The notes beneath the pieces were generated by a model. The model had not been told where the DNA came from. It ran no database searches and worked only from the letters and a program-made list of their open reading frames with translations. A stretch of DNA of 64,000 nt from Vibrio maritimus (lineage in GTDB: Bacteria > Pseudomonadota > Gammaproteobacteria > Enterobacterales > Vibrionaceae): positions 3,162,001 through 3,226,000 of the forward strand of contig NZ_CP090438.1 of the NCBI RefSeq assembly GCF_021441885.1, given 5' to 3'. The position numbers and the translations under genes are program-made. Positions 24,186 to 33,271 of the stretch are shown here, one piece after another (positions within the stretch are counted from its first letter, which is position 1; each line of letters opens with the position of its first letter).

Positions 24186-24638
24186 GTGGATCAGAAGCTA
24201 ATCAAACAACTAGAAGATATTTGCTCGGCACGAGGAGTTCGTTTAACACCTCAGCGAAAGCGTGTGTATGAACTCATTTGTGAAAGTAACAAGGCGTCTA
24301 GTGCTTATGAATTACTTGACCTGTTAAAAGTGAGCGAACCACAAGCGAAACCGCCAACGGTCTATCGCGCTTTAGACTTCCTTTTAGAACAAGGATTTAT
24401 CCACCGAGTTGAATCTACCAACAGTTTTGTCTCTTGCTGTTCATTTGGTGAGCATAAACACTATTCGCATCTGCTGATTTGTGACAAGTGCGGTAATGTC
24501 GTTGAACTACAAGATGGTATTCTGATAGCCTTGCTAAATAGCAACGTTGAAAAACATGGCTTCCAATTGTCAAACCACGTCATAGAAACTCACGGCACAT
24601 GCCAGACGTGTTTATCATTGGAAGAGCAGAATAAATAG
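24186..24638 (+). CDS. zur: Zinc uptake regulator Zur (Fur family)
   Basis: A zinc-sensing repressor of zinc uptake genes. The 150 residues comprise an N-terminal winged helix (VRLTPQRKRVYELI, PPTVYRALDFLLEQGFI) and a C-terminal dimer domain with the zinc ligands EHKHYSHLLICDKCGNV and HGTCQTC. A GTG start at 24186 is preferred: AGGTGG lies eight bases before it, and the in-frame ATG at 24138 lacks one. Zur next to dusA is the ancestral order in this group, which shows that the segment in between is an insertion. A Zur-type box stands upstream of zrgA at 43312 in this window. The cheX gene starts eight bases downstream. Confidence 0.95.
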   Translation: MDQKLIKQLEDICSARGVRLTPQRKRVYELICESNKASSAYELLDLLKVSEPQAKPPTVYRALDFLLEQGFIHRVESTNSFVSCCSFGEHKHYSHLLICDKCGNVVELQDGILIALLNSNVEKHGFQLSNHVIETHGTCQTCLSLEEQNK

Positions 24639-24646
24639 AAGAAGTT

Positions 24647-25108
24647 ATGCGCGCTGAATTTGTAAATCCGTTTTTAGCCTCACTGATGAACGTGCTAAAA
24701 ACGATGGCTTCAATGGAGATCAAGCCACTTAAGCCAAGAATTAAAAAAGACGAAATCGCTCGTGGCGACGTCTCTGGTCTAATTGGTATGGTAGGGAATC
24801 AAACCCGCGGCTCGATGTCGATTACCTTTGAAGAGGGATTAGCCCTCGAGATCATGCAAAACATGTTAGGGGAAAAACCCCACGGCTTAAATGAAGAAGT
24901 CACCGATATGGTGGGTGAAATTACTAACATGGTGACAGGCGGAGCGAAGCGTATCCTCGCGGAAAATGGCTTTGACTTTGATATGGCAACACCCGTGGTC
25001 GTTTCAGGCAAAGGGCATACCATTCGTCACAAATGCGATGGCGCTATTATCCTCATGCCATTTACCTCTGAATGGGGTAATGCCTTTATTGAGATCTGCT
25101 TTGAGTAG
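24647..25108 (+). CDS. cheX: Chemotaxis protein CheX (CheY-P phosphatase family)
   Basis: A 153-residue CheC/CheX family protein. The helix VTDMVGEITNMVTGGAK contains the ExxN signature whose E and N residues attack the CheY phosphate. Only one such helix is present, as in CheX. Members remove phosphate from CheY or related response regulators. It lies eight bases behind zur and is probably co-transcribed with it, a common arrangement in Vibrio whose meaning is unclear. Confidence 0.88.
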   Translation: MRAEFVNPFLASLMNVLKTMASMEIKPLKPRIKKDEIARGDVSGLIGMVGNQTRGSMSITFEEGLALEIMQNMLGEKPHGLNEEVTDMVGEITNMVTGGAKRILAENGFDFDMATPVVVSGKGHTIRHKCDGAIILMPFTSEWGNAFIEICFE

Positions 25109-25127
25109 TCCTTAACATCTGAATGTT

Positions 25128-25161
25128 AAAAAGGGCGTCATTGCAAAATGACGCCCTTTTT
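25128..25161. terminator. Bidirectional terminator between cheX and pmbA
   Basis: The perfect stem AAAAAGGGCGTCATT/AATGACGCCCTTTTT with a three-base loop serves both converging genes, with U runs on both strands. Confidence 0.9.
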
Positions 25162-25180
25162 CTATCTGGTTGTCGAGTAG

Positions 25181-26524
25181 TTATTCACCTGCGACTTTCA
25201 TTGACTCGAGCAAGATAGAACCGGTTTGGATCTGTGAGCGAGTTTCGACATCATTGCCTACCGCTACGATCTGTTGGAACATCTGTGCAAGGTTTCCGGC
25301 TACGGTAATTTCAGAGACTGGGTACTGGATTTCACCATTTTCAACCCAGAAACCTGCTGCTCCGCGAGAGTAATCACCGGTGACAATGTTCACACCCTGC
25401 CCCATCACTTCCGTGACCAATAAACCGGTACCAAGCTGTTTGAGCATGGCATCAAAATCTTGCCCTGTCGATTTCACAAACCAGTTGTGAATGCCACCCG
25501 CGTGACCGGTTGGTGTCATCTTCATCTTACGCGCTGCATAGCTTGTTAGCAGGTAGGTCGCTAATTTGCCATCGGTAATGATATCCATGTCCTTAGTGGC
25601 AACGCCTTCGTTATCAAACGGGCTTGAAGCCAAACCGCGCAGTAGGTGCGGTTTTTCTTGCACTGAGAACCAATCTGGCAGAATCTGTTCGCCCAGTTTA
25701 TCTAGCAAGAAGGATGACTTACGGTAAAGGTTACCGCCACTGATACCCATCACTAGGTGACCAATCAAACCAGTTGCCACATCGTTGGCAAACAGCACTG
25801 GGTATTGACCCGTTTTGACCTTTCTTGGGTCTAGACGCTCAACGGTTTTCTTGGCTGCCTTCTCACCAACAGATTCTGGAGTCCAAAGATCATCACGGTG
25901 GCGCGCTAACGTGTAGCTGTAATCACGCTCCATATCACCGTTTTCGCCCTGACCGATCACGCTACAGCTGATGCTGTGACGGCTGGAGGCGTAACCCGCT
26001 AGCAAGCCGTGCGAGTTACCGTAAACTTTTACACCGTAGTGGCTGTCATAGCTGGCACCATCGCTTTGTTTGATCTTATCGCTATATGCCAACGCAGCTT
26101 TCTCAGCGGCAATGGCTTTTTGTGCCGCGGTATCCGGGTTAGGCTCATCAGGATGGAACAAATCGAGATCTGGTATATCCGTTACCATCAGTTCTTTTGG
26201 CGCAGGACCAGCGAAAGGGTCTTCTGAGGTGTACTGGGCGATATCCAATGCCGCTGCAACGGTCTGCGCTATCGCTTTCTCACTCAAATCGGAAGTAGAG
26301 GCGCTGCCTTTTTTCTGTCCGCGATATACGGTAATGCCAAGTGCACCGTCACTGTTGAATTCTACATTTTCAACCTCGCACATGCGAGTGGATACGCTAA
26401 GACCTGTGCTCTTGGTGATCGCAACCTCTGCAGCATCTGCACTTACTGAAGCCATATCTAACGCTTTCGCAACTGCTGCTTCTAGCTCAGCTTTTTGCTG
26501 GGCGACTTGCTCTCTTACGTCCAT
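25181..26524 (-). CDS. pmbA: Metalloprotease PmbA (TldE)
   Basis: With TldD it forms a cytoplasmic heterodimeric peptidase that degrades unfolded peptides and matures some ribosomal peptides. The 447 residues match the usual 450. Recognisable parts are the N-terminal helix, the DIPDLDLFHPDEP region and the C-terminal block VATKDMDIITDGKL, GNLAQMFQQIVAVGND and TGSILLESMKVAG. TldE lacks the HExxxH zinc motif, which TldD provides, and none is seen here. It is divergently transcribed from darP with 117 bases between them. Confidence 0.95.
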   Translation of the reverse strand: MDVREQVAQQKAELEAAVAKALDMASVSADAAEVAITKSTGLSVSTRMCEVENVEFNSDGALGITVYRGQKKGSASTSDLSEKAIAQTVAAALDIAQYTSEDPFAGPAPKELMVTDIPDLDLFHPDEPNPDTAAQKAIAAEKAALAYSDKIKQSDGASYDSHYGVKVYGNSHGLLAGYASSRHSISCSVIGQGENGDMERDYSYTLARHRDDLWTPESVGEKAAKKTVERLDPRKVKTGQYPVLFANDVATGLIGHLVMGISGGNLYRKSSFLLDKLGEQILPDWFSVQEKPHLLRGLASSPFDNEGVATKDMDIITDGKLATYLLTSYAARKMKMTPTGHAGGIHNWFVKSTGQDFDAMLKQLGTGLLVTEVMGQGVNIVTGDYSRGAAGFWVENGEIQYPVSEITVAGNLAQMFQQIVAVGNDVETRSQIQTGSILLESMKVAGE

Positions 26525-26641
26525 ATTTATCTAATTCTTTGCCAATAACTTTGTCTAGAATAACAAGGTTTTCGCATTCTCCCCAGATTTCTTGCTAAAA
26601 TAGCGGATATTCGTAATGAGATAGTGATATAGGCAGACATC

Positions 26642-27169
26642 ATGGCCCGCAAAAATCAGAAAGCGCCTTGGGAAGAGGAAGAAGAGATCATTTGGGTAAG
26701 TAGAACCGAAATGAAAAACGACATGGAAGAGTTACAAAAACTCGGCGAAGAGTTGGTTGATCTAAAACCTGCTGTGTTGGATAAATTCCCACTAAGCGAA
26801 GATCTGAGAGAAGCGATCGCAGATGCGCAGCGCTTTAAGAACGAAGCTAAGCGTCGTCAGTTGCAATACATTGGTAAGCTAATGCGCACGGAAGATCCTG
26901 AGCCAATTCAAGCCGCTCTTGATCGTGTACGTAACAAGCACTCTCAATCTACTGCAGCTTTGCACAAGCTTGAGCAATTGCGCGACCGCATCATTGCAGA
27001 GGGTGATGAGGCAATTGCAGCAGCAATGGAGCTTTACCCTGAGCTTGACCGTCAGCGCTTGCGTCAACTTGCTCGTCAAGCAAACAAAGAGAACAAAGCC
27101 GGGAAGCCAGCAAAAGCATTCCGTGAAATCTTCCAGATGCTGAAGCATGAAGAAGAGCAAGAGTTCTAA
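26642..27169 (+). CDS. darP: Ribosome biogenesis factor DarP (YjgA, DUF615)
   Basis: Binds late 50S precursors and promotes formation of the peptidyl transferase centre. It has 175 highly charged, mainly helical residues, with motifs EEEEIIWVSRTEMKND near the start and RLRQLARQANKENKAGKPAKAFREIF near the end. Close to family length (about 180). The pmbA-darP divergent pair is conserved in gammaproteobacteria. Confidence 0.95.
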   Translation: MARKNQKAPWEEEEEIIWVSRTEMKNDMEELQKLGEELVDLKPAVLDKFPLSEDLREAIADAQRFKNEAKRRQLQYIGKLMRTEDPEPIQAALDRVRNKHSQSTAALHKLEQLRDRIIAEGDEAIAAAMELYPELDRQRLRQLARQANKENKAGKPAKAFREIFQMLKHEEEQEF

Positions 27170-27195
27170 ACGTTAGGCTCATCGTGATATCAAAT

Positions 27196-27223
27196 AGGCA
27201 ACGGCGTGATTCGTTGCCTTTTT
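27196..27223 (+). terminator. Terminator of darP
   Basis: The stem AGGCAACG/CGTTGCCT is followed by TTTTTG on the plus strand, 27 bases after the darP stop. The convergent thiQ gene ends just beyond it. Confidence 0.8.
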
Positions 27224-27229
27224 GTTTGC

Positions 27230-27934
27230 CTAATGCGCAGCTTGTACAAATGCCGCTAATGCTTGGTTAGGGTGCGTTGAGGTTAATTCTTCTATCTCCC
27301 CGATTACCTCGATTTTGCCATTGGCAAGATAGGTAAAACGATTGGCAATAGCACGCGCGTCACTAAGATGATGCGTCACCATAATCACCGTTGCCTGTTT
27401 TTCTGTTGCCAAGTCTTGCACCACCGTCAGCATCTCTTTGCGCAGGATGGGGTCAAGAGCGGAAAAAGGCTCATCCAAAAGCCAAATAGGATGCGGCTGC
27501 ACAAAACAACGCGCCAGGGCAACTCGCTGTTTTTGACCACCTGAGAGCTCTGAGGGTAAGCGAGTTAACATCTCTCCTAACCCTACCTTTTCTGCTGCAC
27601 TGACCACCGTTGCCTTGTCCGAACTGGTCAGTTTGAGCGCGGGGTTCAACCCCAACCCAATATTGTCGAACACCGTCAAATGGTCGAAAAGGTTGTGCTC
27701 TTGAAATAACATAGAGAGGGGTCTTTCATGAGGCTGCAAAGACGCAATACCCCGCCCTTCGACCTCAATATCGCCAGATTCTGGCTGACAAAAGCCAGAG
27801 ACCAAAGCCAATAGTGTTGACTTGCCAGCCCCGCTTGGACCAATAAGGGAAACAATATCGCCGCGTTTTACCTCGAGCGAGAAATGAAACCAATCACTGT
27901 GGTAACGATAGGCGACGTTATTTAGATTCAGCAT
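27230..27934 (-). CDS. thiQ: Thiamine ABC transporter ATP-binding protein
   Basis: ATPase of the thiamine/thiamine pyrophosphate importer ThiBPQ. The 234 residues show Walker A GPSGAGKST (32-40), Q-loop MLFQEHNLF, signature LSGGQKQRV, Walker B IWLLDEPFSALD and H-loop MVTHH. It is the last gene of the operon and overlaps thiP by 17 bases, so translation is likely coupled. Confidence 0.96.
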   Translation of the reverse strand: MLNLNNVAYRYHSDWFHFSLEVKRGDIVSLIGPSGAGKSTLLALVSGFCQPESGDIEVEGRGIASLQPHERPLSMLFQEHNLFDHLTVFDNIGLGLNPALKLTSSDKATVVSAAEKVGLGEMLTRLPSELSGGQKQRVALARCFVQPHPIWLLDEPFSALDPILRKEMLTVVQDLATEKQATVIMVTHHLSDARAIANRFTYLANGKIEVIGEIEELTSTHPNQALAAFVQAAH

Positions 27935-29552
27935 GACGAGAGCTTTCCTGACGTTTGGTTTGAGACGTGACGGTATGTGAGTACGAGGCTCGATTCAATG
28001 AATCGGTGAGTGAAAAAATACCAATGCTGAAAGCAAATAGCACCAGTGACACCACCGCTGCGGCCTCAAGCTGGTAGCTCCCCATCAGCTGATAAAGGTA
28101 AAGCGGTAAGGTGTTAAAATCTTGGCTGCCAAACAGTGCAATAACGGTCAGGTCACCCATAGACAAAATGAAACTGATGGCAAAAGCATGCAGTATCGGA
28201 GCACGAATGGCACGCCATTCCATCAACCAGAACCGACGTAATCCTTGCATGCCTAAGCTCTGCCACAATGGATAGTACTGTGTCGCAATACGCTGCATCG
28301 GTTGATTTAGGGTTTTGATGACATAAGGTAGTGCCATCAAGGCATTGACCAACACCACGATGCCAAACGCCAAGCTAAATACGTTCGTCATGCCTCGCAG
28401 CAACAAGAAGGTTGCTGTACTGAGCACCAAGGCGGGCGTAACTAAGATGATGGTACCAATGAGCTCAATGCTATCGGCGCGACGTGGCTGAGATTTGAGC
28501 CTAAGCACACGGGTGGTTGAGAGTAAAATAACACCCACCAGCAGCGAGATACATGCCGCAAGTATGGCCACTTGGATAGACGTGCTGACAGCACTCCAAA
28601 AGCGCAGGTCGCTAAGCACGCCCGTCAACTTTGAGTTCAATCCACTGAGCACAATAGCGAGTATCGGAGGGATAACGAGCATTAGGGTTGCTATGATCCA
28701 AATACTATCCCAGCTCTTTTTCAACACCGTGTCTTTGGGCTGTAGGCTTGGTTTCGTGCGAAAATTACTCTTACCCGATACCTGTTTGCTAAAGCGTCCC
28801 ACCAACATCACTAAAGAGGCGCAGATGCCCATCTGCCACAGCGCTAGCACAGCGCCAGTCTGTAAATCAAAATCAAACTTTATCGCTTGATAGATGGCAA
28901 GCTCGATGGTGGTCGCCTGTGGACCTCCCCCCAACGCCATTACCGTGGCAAAGCTGGTAAAGCACAGCATGAAGACCAACCCAATAACATGGGGAAGATG
29001 CGATTTGAGCCTTGGCCACTCCACCAAACGAAAACATTGCCAACTGTTCATACCAAGATGAAGCGCCAGTTTACGCTGCTCTTCCGGCACGCCTTCGATG
29101 GTCACTAACAACAGACGTGTAGCAAAGGGAAGATTAAAGAAAACGTGCGCTAGGAGAATTCCGTTTAGCCCATAGATGGAAAAAAGCGCCGAGCCATCAT
29201 TCAACCACCTTGAAATGATGCCTTGATTACCATAGATGGCAACAATACCAAACACACCGACCAGAACCGGCATCACCAAAGTGGTAGCAAACAACTTGAG
29301 CAGCCACTCTCGTCCCCAAAAATGACGACGGGAGAAAGCGTGAGCGACAGGCACGGCTAGCCCTACGCTCAATAGCGTAGATAGGCTTGCTTGCCAAAAA
29401 CTAAACTTGGCAACGTGCTGATAATACGGGTCAGTAAAGAGAAGACCGATATCGCTGATCGAAGAGTATGACAGCAGTGTCCACAGGGACGCTGACACAT
29501 ACACTGCGATAAACAAGGCGACCACTAAGCCAGCTTTAGGGGTTTGAATCAC
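27918..29552 (-). CDS. thiP: Thiamine ABC transporter permease
   Basis: A fused permease with two binding-protein-dependent transport domains and about twelve membrane helices. The two cytoplasmic EAA-type loops are seen as EEQRKLALHLGMNSWQ and QYYPLWQSLGMQGLRR. The open frame reaches 29591 through a GTG with no ribosome binding site; the GTG at 29552 has GAGG five bases upstream and gives 544 residues, near the usual 536. It starts 126 bases after thiB. Confidence 0.94.
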   Translation of the reverse strand: MIQTPKAGLVVALFIAVYVSASLWTLLSYSSISDIGLLFTDPYYQHVAKFSFWQASLSTLLSVGLAVPVAHAFSRRHFWGREWLLKLFATTLVMPVLVGVFGIVAIYGNQGIISRWLNDGSALFSIYGLNGILLAHVFFNLPFATRLLLVTIEGVPEEQRKLALHLGMNSWQCFRLVEWPRLKSHLPHVIGLVFMLCFTSFATVMALGGGPQATTIELAIYQAIKFDFDLQTGAVLALWQMGICASLVMLVGRFSKQVSGKSNFRTKPSLQPKDTVLKKSWDSIWIIATLMLVIPPILAIVLSGLNSKLTGVLSDLRFWSAVSTSIQVAILAACISLLVGVILLSTTRVLRLKSQPRRADSIELIGTIILVTPALVLSTATFLLLRGMTNVFSLAFGIVVLVNALMALPYVIKTLNQPMQRIATQYYPLWQSLGMQGLRRFWLMEWRAIRAPILHAFAISFILSMGDLTVIALFGSQDFNTLPLYLYQLMGSYQLEAAAVVSLVLFAFSIGIFSLTDSLNRASYSHTVTSQTKRQESSRHAESK

Positions 29553-29678
29553 AGTTACCTCAATGGAAAGTGGATGCCTGAAGAAAGTCACTCTAGGGAT
29601 GGGAAAGTGACATCATCGGTTAGCGAAAACCGCTCGCCCCCTATCTATATAAACGAAGGGCGAACGTATTTCTGGGCG

Positions 29679-30677
29679 TTACTTGATCAGCGCAGCTTGC
29701 CACTCACGAATCCAAGCTTTGCGATTGCTTGCGACTTCATCTGGTGAGAACGACAGAGCTTTCGCTGGAACAGTTAGGTTTTCAAACCCTTCTGGCAGCT
29801 TACTATCTACAACAGGGTACATCCAGTTTCCGGTTGGGATGTTGGATTGGAAGCCGTCCGATACAATGAACTGCATAAACTCGTCGGCGAGTTTCTGATT
29901 TTTACTGCCCGCTACTTTCGCTGCAACTTCAACCTGAGTGTAGTGACCCTCAGCAAAGTCAGCCGCGACAAAGCGATTATCTTGCTCAGCAATAATGTGA
30001 TAAGCCGGCGATGTGGTGTACGACAATACAAGATCCGATTCACCCTCTAGGAACATCGAATAAGCTTCTGACCACCCCTTAGTCACGGTCACGGTTTTCT
30101 TCGCTAGCTGCTGCCATGCCGCACTAGAATCGTCACCGTAGACCGACTTCATCCAAAGCAATAAACCTTGTCCTGGTGTGGAGGTGCGAGGGTCTTGGAA
30201 GATAACCTTTAGGTCATCACGCTGCTCGACCAGCTCCTTAAGGCTCTTAGGTGGGTTAGTCACTTTCTCTTTGTTGTACACAAACGCGAAATAACCGTAG
30301 TCAAATGGGACAAAAATATCATTGCTCCAACCGTTTGGTAGCGACACGGAAGACAAGTCTGCGTTGTGCTTGCCGAGCAGGCCTGATTTCTTCGCTTCAC
30401 TCATCAAGTTGTTGTCCAAACCCAGCACCACATCGGCTTGTGTGCTGCTGCCTTCTAGGCGCAGTCGATTAAGGATCGAGACACCATCGTCAAGAGCAAC
30501 AAAGTTTAGATCACAGCCACATTGTGCTTCGAATGCTTTCTCAATCGCAGGACCAGGTCCCCAGTCAGAAGCAAACGAATCATAGGTGTAGACCGTCAGC
30601 GTATCGGCTGCGGCAAGATGAGAGGTCGCAAGAAGTGCGGTCGCTAGAGCGACTTTGGTGATTGAGTGGTTTTTCAC
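29679..30677 (-). CDS. thiB: Thiamine-binding periplasmic protein
   Basis: Periplasmic binding protein that delivers thiamine and its phosphates to ThiPQ. The 332-residue precursor has a signal peptide ending near LAAADTLTVYTYDSF. Family motifs include DWGPGPAIEKAFE and DVVLGLDNNLM. It is the first gene of thiBPQ and is preceded by a TPP riboswitch, so the operon is switched off when thiamine pyrophosphate is plentiful. Confidence 0.96.
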   Translation of the reverse strand: MKNHSITKVALATALLATSHLAAADTLTVYTYDSFASDWGPGPAIEKAFEAQCGCDLNFVALDDGVSILNRLRLEGSSTQADVVLGLDNNLMSEAKKSGLLGKHNADLSSVSLPNGWSNDIFVPFDYGYFAFVYNKEKVTNPPKSLKELVEQRDDLKVIFQDPRTSTPGQGLLLWMKSVYGDDSSAAWQQLAKKTVTVTKGWSEAYSMFLEGESDLVLSYTTSPAYHIIAEQDNRFVAADFAEGHYTQVEVAAKVAGSKNQKLADEFMQFIVSDGFQSNIPTGNWMYPVVDSKLPEGFENLTVPAKALSFSPDEVASNRKAWIREWQAALIK

Positions 30678-30831
30678 TGGTTCTGTCCTTAGTTATTGTT
30701 GTCAGATCCAGAAAAAATGTCGTAACGTTCTATAGCAGCAAAGAGCTATTGAACGCGATGCGATGGACAGAAATAACAGTCACCAGACATCATGATTCAA
30801 ACCAAGTGAACATGCTCAGTGAGTATTGCAG

Positions 30832-30932
30832 CCTCATCCCTACGCCAGCATTATCTGGATCAGGGCTGTTCTCGAAAGTACGCGGGTATCAGGCTTCGCC
30901 TTCTCTCAGCACCACTGCTAGTGCACCCCGTG
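30832..30932 (-). ncRNA. TPP (thiamine pyrophosphate) riboswitch
   Basis: On the minus strand the THI element is clear: GGGGTGC and CTGAGA in the 5' part, then CCTGATCCAGATAATGCTGG and CGTAGGGA in the 3' part, the two TPP-binding arms. The region from 30678 to 30831 between it and thiB would hold the expression platform; no strong terminator stem was found there by eye. The rest of 30933-31017 carries nothing I can identify. Confidence 0.93.
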
Positions 30933-31017
30933 AGTTACAACCTTTTGCAGGCGAATTGTAACCTTTTCGTCACAGATTCGCCAAATCTATCCTTAATTTC
31001 AGTTAACCCACGCTCAA

Positions 31018-31638
31018 TTATCGTTGGTCATATCCCCAGCGAGGCACAAGGTTTTGCTCAAGCCCCATATGGTCCAACACGCGAGCAACAATAAAGTCCA
31101 CCAAGTCATCAATAGACTGAGGCTGATGATAAAAGCCAGGTGCCGCTGGCATAATTGTCACGCCCATCTGTGACAGCTTGTGCATGTTCTCCAGATGAAT
31201 GGTCGAAAATGGCGTTTCACGCACCACCAAAAGAAGCTGACCTTTCTCTTTGATCACCACATCCGCAGCGCGCTCGATCAGATTATCCGACATACCATGC
31301 GCAATTGCCGCCACACTGCCCGCAGAGCAAGGACAAACGATCATTTGTTTAGGCGCCGCTGAACCTGATGCAACAGGAGAGAACCAATCCTCTTTACCAC
31401 AAACAACCAGCTTCTCTGGATCGCACTTAAGGCGCTCGACTAGGGCTTTGTGTGCCGCATCTGGACCACTTGGCAGCTTGATATCGTGCTCGGTCGCCAA
31501 CACCACGCGAGCTGCGGAAGAAATAAGAAGATAGACGGTGTAATCTTGAGCAAGCAAGCATTCAAGCAAGCGCATGCCGTAAGGCGCGCCTGACGCGCCA
31601 GTGAATGCTAGAGTAATGGCTTTGTCTGCCGGTTTCAT
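31018..31638 (-). CDS. ubiX: Flavin prenyltransferase UbiX
   Basis: Makes prenylated FMN, the cofactor of the UbiD decarboxylase in ubiquinone synthesis. The 206 residues show the flavin-binding start ITLAFTGASGAPYGMRLLE, the MIVCPCSAGSVAAIAHG segment and the C-terminal RWGYDQR tail. Its ATG overlaps the mpl stop codon by one base, so it is coupled to mpl. Confidence 0.95.
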   Translation of the reverse strand: MKPADKAITLAFTGASGAPYGMRLLECLLAQDYTVYLLISSAARVVLATEHDIKLPSGPDAAHKALVERLKCDPEKLVVCGKEDWFSPVASGSAAPKQMIVCPCSAGSVAAIAHGMSDNLIERAADVVIKEKGQLLLVVRETPFSTIHLENMHKLSQMGVTIMPAAPGFYHQPQSIDDLVDFIVARVLDHMGLEQNLVPRWGYDQR

Positions 31639-32987
31639 TAGGCAAGTGCCTCCAGTAATTTCTGATGAATGCCACCAAAACCGCCGTTACTCATGACAAG
31701 GATTTGATCACCCGCTTGAGCCTGATCCGCGATCATTGCGACCAGTGAATCGATATCATCACTGACGCGCGCTGGTTGGATACAAGCATCAGCAATGTCT
31801 TGCACGGACCACTCAATGCTATCTGGCTGGAACAAGAAGACTTGGTCGGCTTTGGTTAAAGATTGCGCCAGCGTCTCTTTGTGTACACCACGCTTCATCG
31901 TTGCGCTGCGCGGCTCTAATACCGCAAAGATTCGCTTATCGCCGACCTTGTTACGAAGCCCATCCAATGTGAGTTCAATGGCTGTTGGATGATGGGCAAA
32001 GTCATCATAGACCGTCACTTGATTGACTTCGCCTTTTAGCTCTAAACGTCGCTTGGTATTGATGAACTTACCCAGCGCTTCGCAAGCGAGATCCGGTGTT
32101 ACCCCCACATGTCTCGCACCTGCGATGGCCATCAGCGCATTATCCACATTGTGATCGCCAACCAAATCCCAGTTGACCTCCCCCACTTTTTCGCCGTGCA
32201 AGTAGACCTCAAAGTGTGAGCCGTCGATATTTAGCTTATTCGCATGCCAGTCAGCGTCAGGACCAGTGTGCTCGACCTCACTCCAGCAGCCACGCCCCAA
32301 TACATCCACCAAGGCTTTATCGGCTTTCGGCGCCATAATGCGACCGTTACCTGGCACGGTTCTCACTAAGTGGTGGAACTGGCGCTTGATCGCCTCAAGA
32401 TCATCGAAGATGTCCGCATGATCAAACTCTAGATTATTCATGATCAAGGTGCGTGGATGGTAGTGTACAAACTTAGAACGTTTGTCGAAAAAAGCACTGT
32501 CGTACTCATCCGCTTCGACGACAAAGAACATTGATTCACCTAGCCTTGCCGACTGACCAAAGTTCCCTAACACCCCGCCAACTAAGAAACCTGGTTGATA
32601 ACCGCAGTCTTCTAATATCCAGCTCAGCATACTGGACGTCGTGGTTTTGCCATGAGTCCCTGATACCGCCAACACCCAGCGGTCATGCAGTAAGAATTCT
32701 TGTAGCCACTGAGGGCCTGAGGTGTATCGAAGATTGTGATTAAGTACATACTCGACACAAGGATTACCGCGACTCATTGCATTGCCGATAACAACAAGGT
32801 CTGGTGCCGGGTTAAGCTGCGATGGGTCGAAGCCCTCGATGATCTCGATACCCTCAGATTCCAATAACGTGCTCATTGGGGGGTAAACGTTGGCATCACT
32901 GCCCGTCACTCGATGTCCTAACTGCTGCGCCAAAACGGCAGCGCCACCCATAAAGGTGCCGCAGATACCAAGGATATGAATATGCAT
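31638..32987 (-). CDS. mpl: UDP-MurNAc:tripeptide ligase (murein recycling)
   Basis: Attaches recycled L-Ala-gamma-D-Glu-meso-Dap tripeptide to UDP-MurNAc. The 449 residues have the Mur ligase pattern: N-terminal Rossmann-like HILGICGTFMGG, P-loop GTHGKTTTSSML, central EADEYDSAFFDKRSKF with the substrate-binding residues, and the C-terminal DDFAHHPTAIELTL. Starts a two-gene operon with ubiX. Confidence 0.96.
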   Translation of the reverse strand: MHIHILGICGTFMGGAAVLAQQLGHRVTGSDANVYPPMSTLLESEGIEIIEGFDPSQLNPAPDLVVIGNAMSRGNPCVEYVLNHNLRYTSGPQWLQEFLLHDRWVLAVSGTHGKTTTSSMLSWILEDCGYQPGFLVGGVLGNFGQSARLGESMFFVVEADEYDSAFFDKRSKFVHYHPRTLIMNNLEFDHADIFDDLEAIKRQFHHLVRTVPGNGRIMAPKADKALVDVLGRGCWSEVEHTGPDADWHANKLNIDGSHFEVYLHGEKVGEVNWDLVGDHNVDNALMAIAGARHVGVTPDLACEALGKFINTKRRLELKGEVNQVTVYDDFAHHPTAIELTLDGLRNKVGDKRIFAVLEPRSATMKRGVHKETLAQSLTKADQVFLFQPDSIEWSVQDIADACIQPARVSDDIDSLVAMIADQAQAGDQILVMSNGGFGGIHQKLLEALA

Positions 32988-33087
32988 AACTTGCTCTCTT
33001 AATCTTTGTTGCGTGTTAGTTTACGCCATTGTCGCTATATATACCCAAAGCGCGTGTTAAAAGCGAGAAAGTTAGTGGTTAGACAAA

Positions 33088-33111
33088 TAAATGTGACATT
33101 CATCATACAAA
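33088..33111 (+). promoter_or_regulatory. Candidate CRP site in the mpl-fbp gap
   Basis: TGTGA-N6-TCATA at 33092-33107, flanked by A/T, matches the CRP consensus TGTGA-N6-TCACA at nine of ten core positions. It is 160 bases before fbp and 100 bases from mpl on the other strand, so either gene may be the target. Confidence 0.5.
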
Positions 33112-33197
33112 TTAACACTCTGTAGTCTTACTTCATTACCATTAAAAAGTTCTGCCCCCTACAATAACCATGTGTGTAGATGAATACCCCCAAACTC

Positions 33198-33213
33198 GCG
33201 CAATCGTTTGACT
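33198..33213 (+). promoter_or_regulatory. LacI/PurR-family-like palindrome upstream of fbp
   Basis: GCGCAATCGTTTGACT has the centre CAATCGTTTG typical of LacI-family operators and resembles a PurR box (ACGCAAACGTTTTCGT). It is nested in the inverted repeat CGCGCA/TGCGCG. The cognate regulator (PurR, Cra or another) cannot be decided. Confidence 0.35.
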
Positions 33214-33271
33214 GCGCGTCACTCCACGCACATACCCCCAAGAAAATAAGCAAAAAAGTTAAGGATATAAC

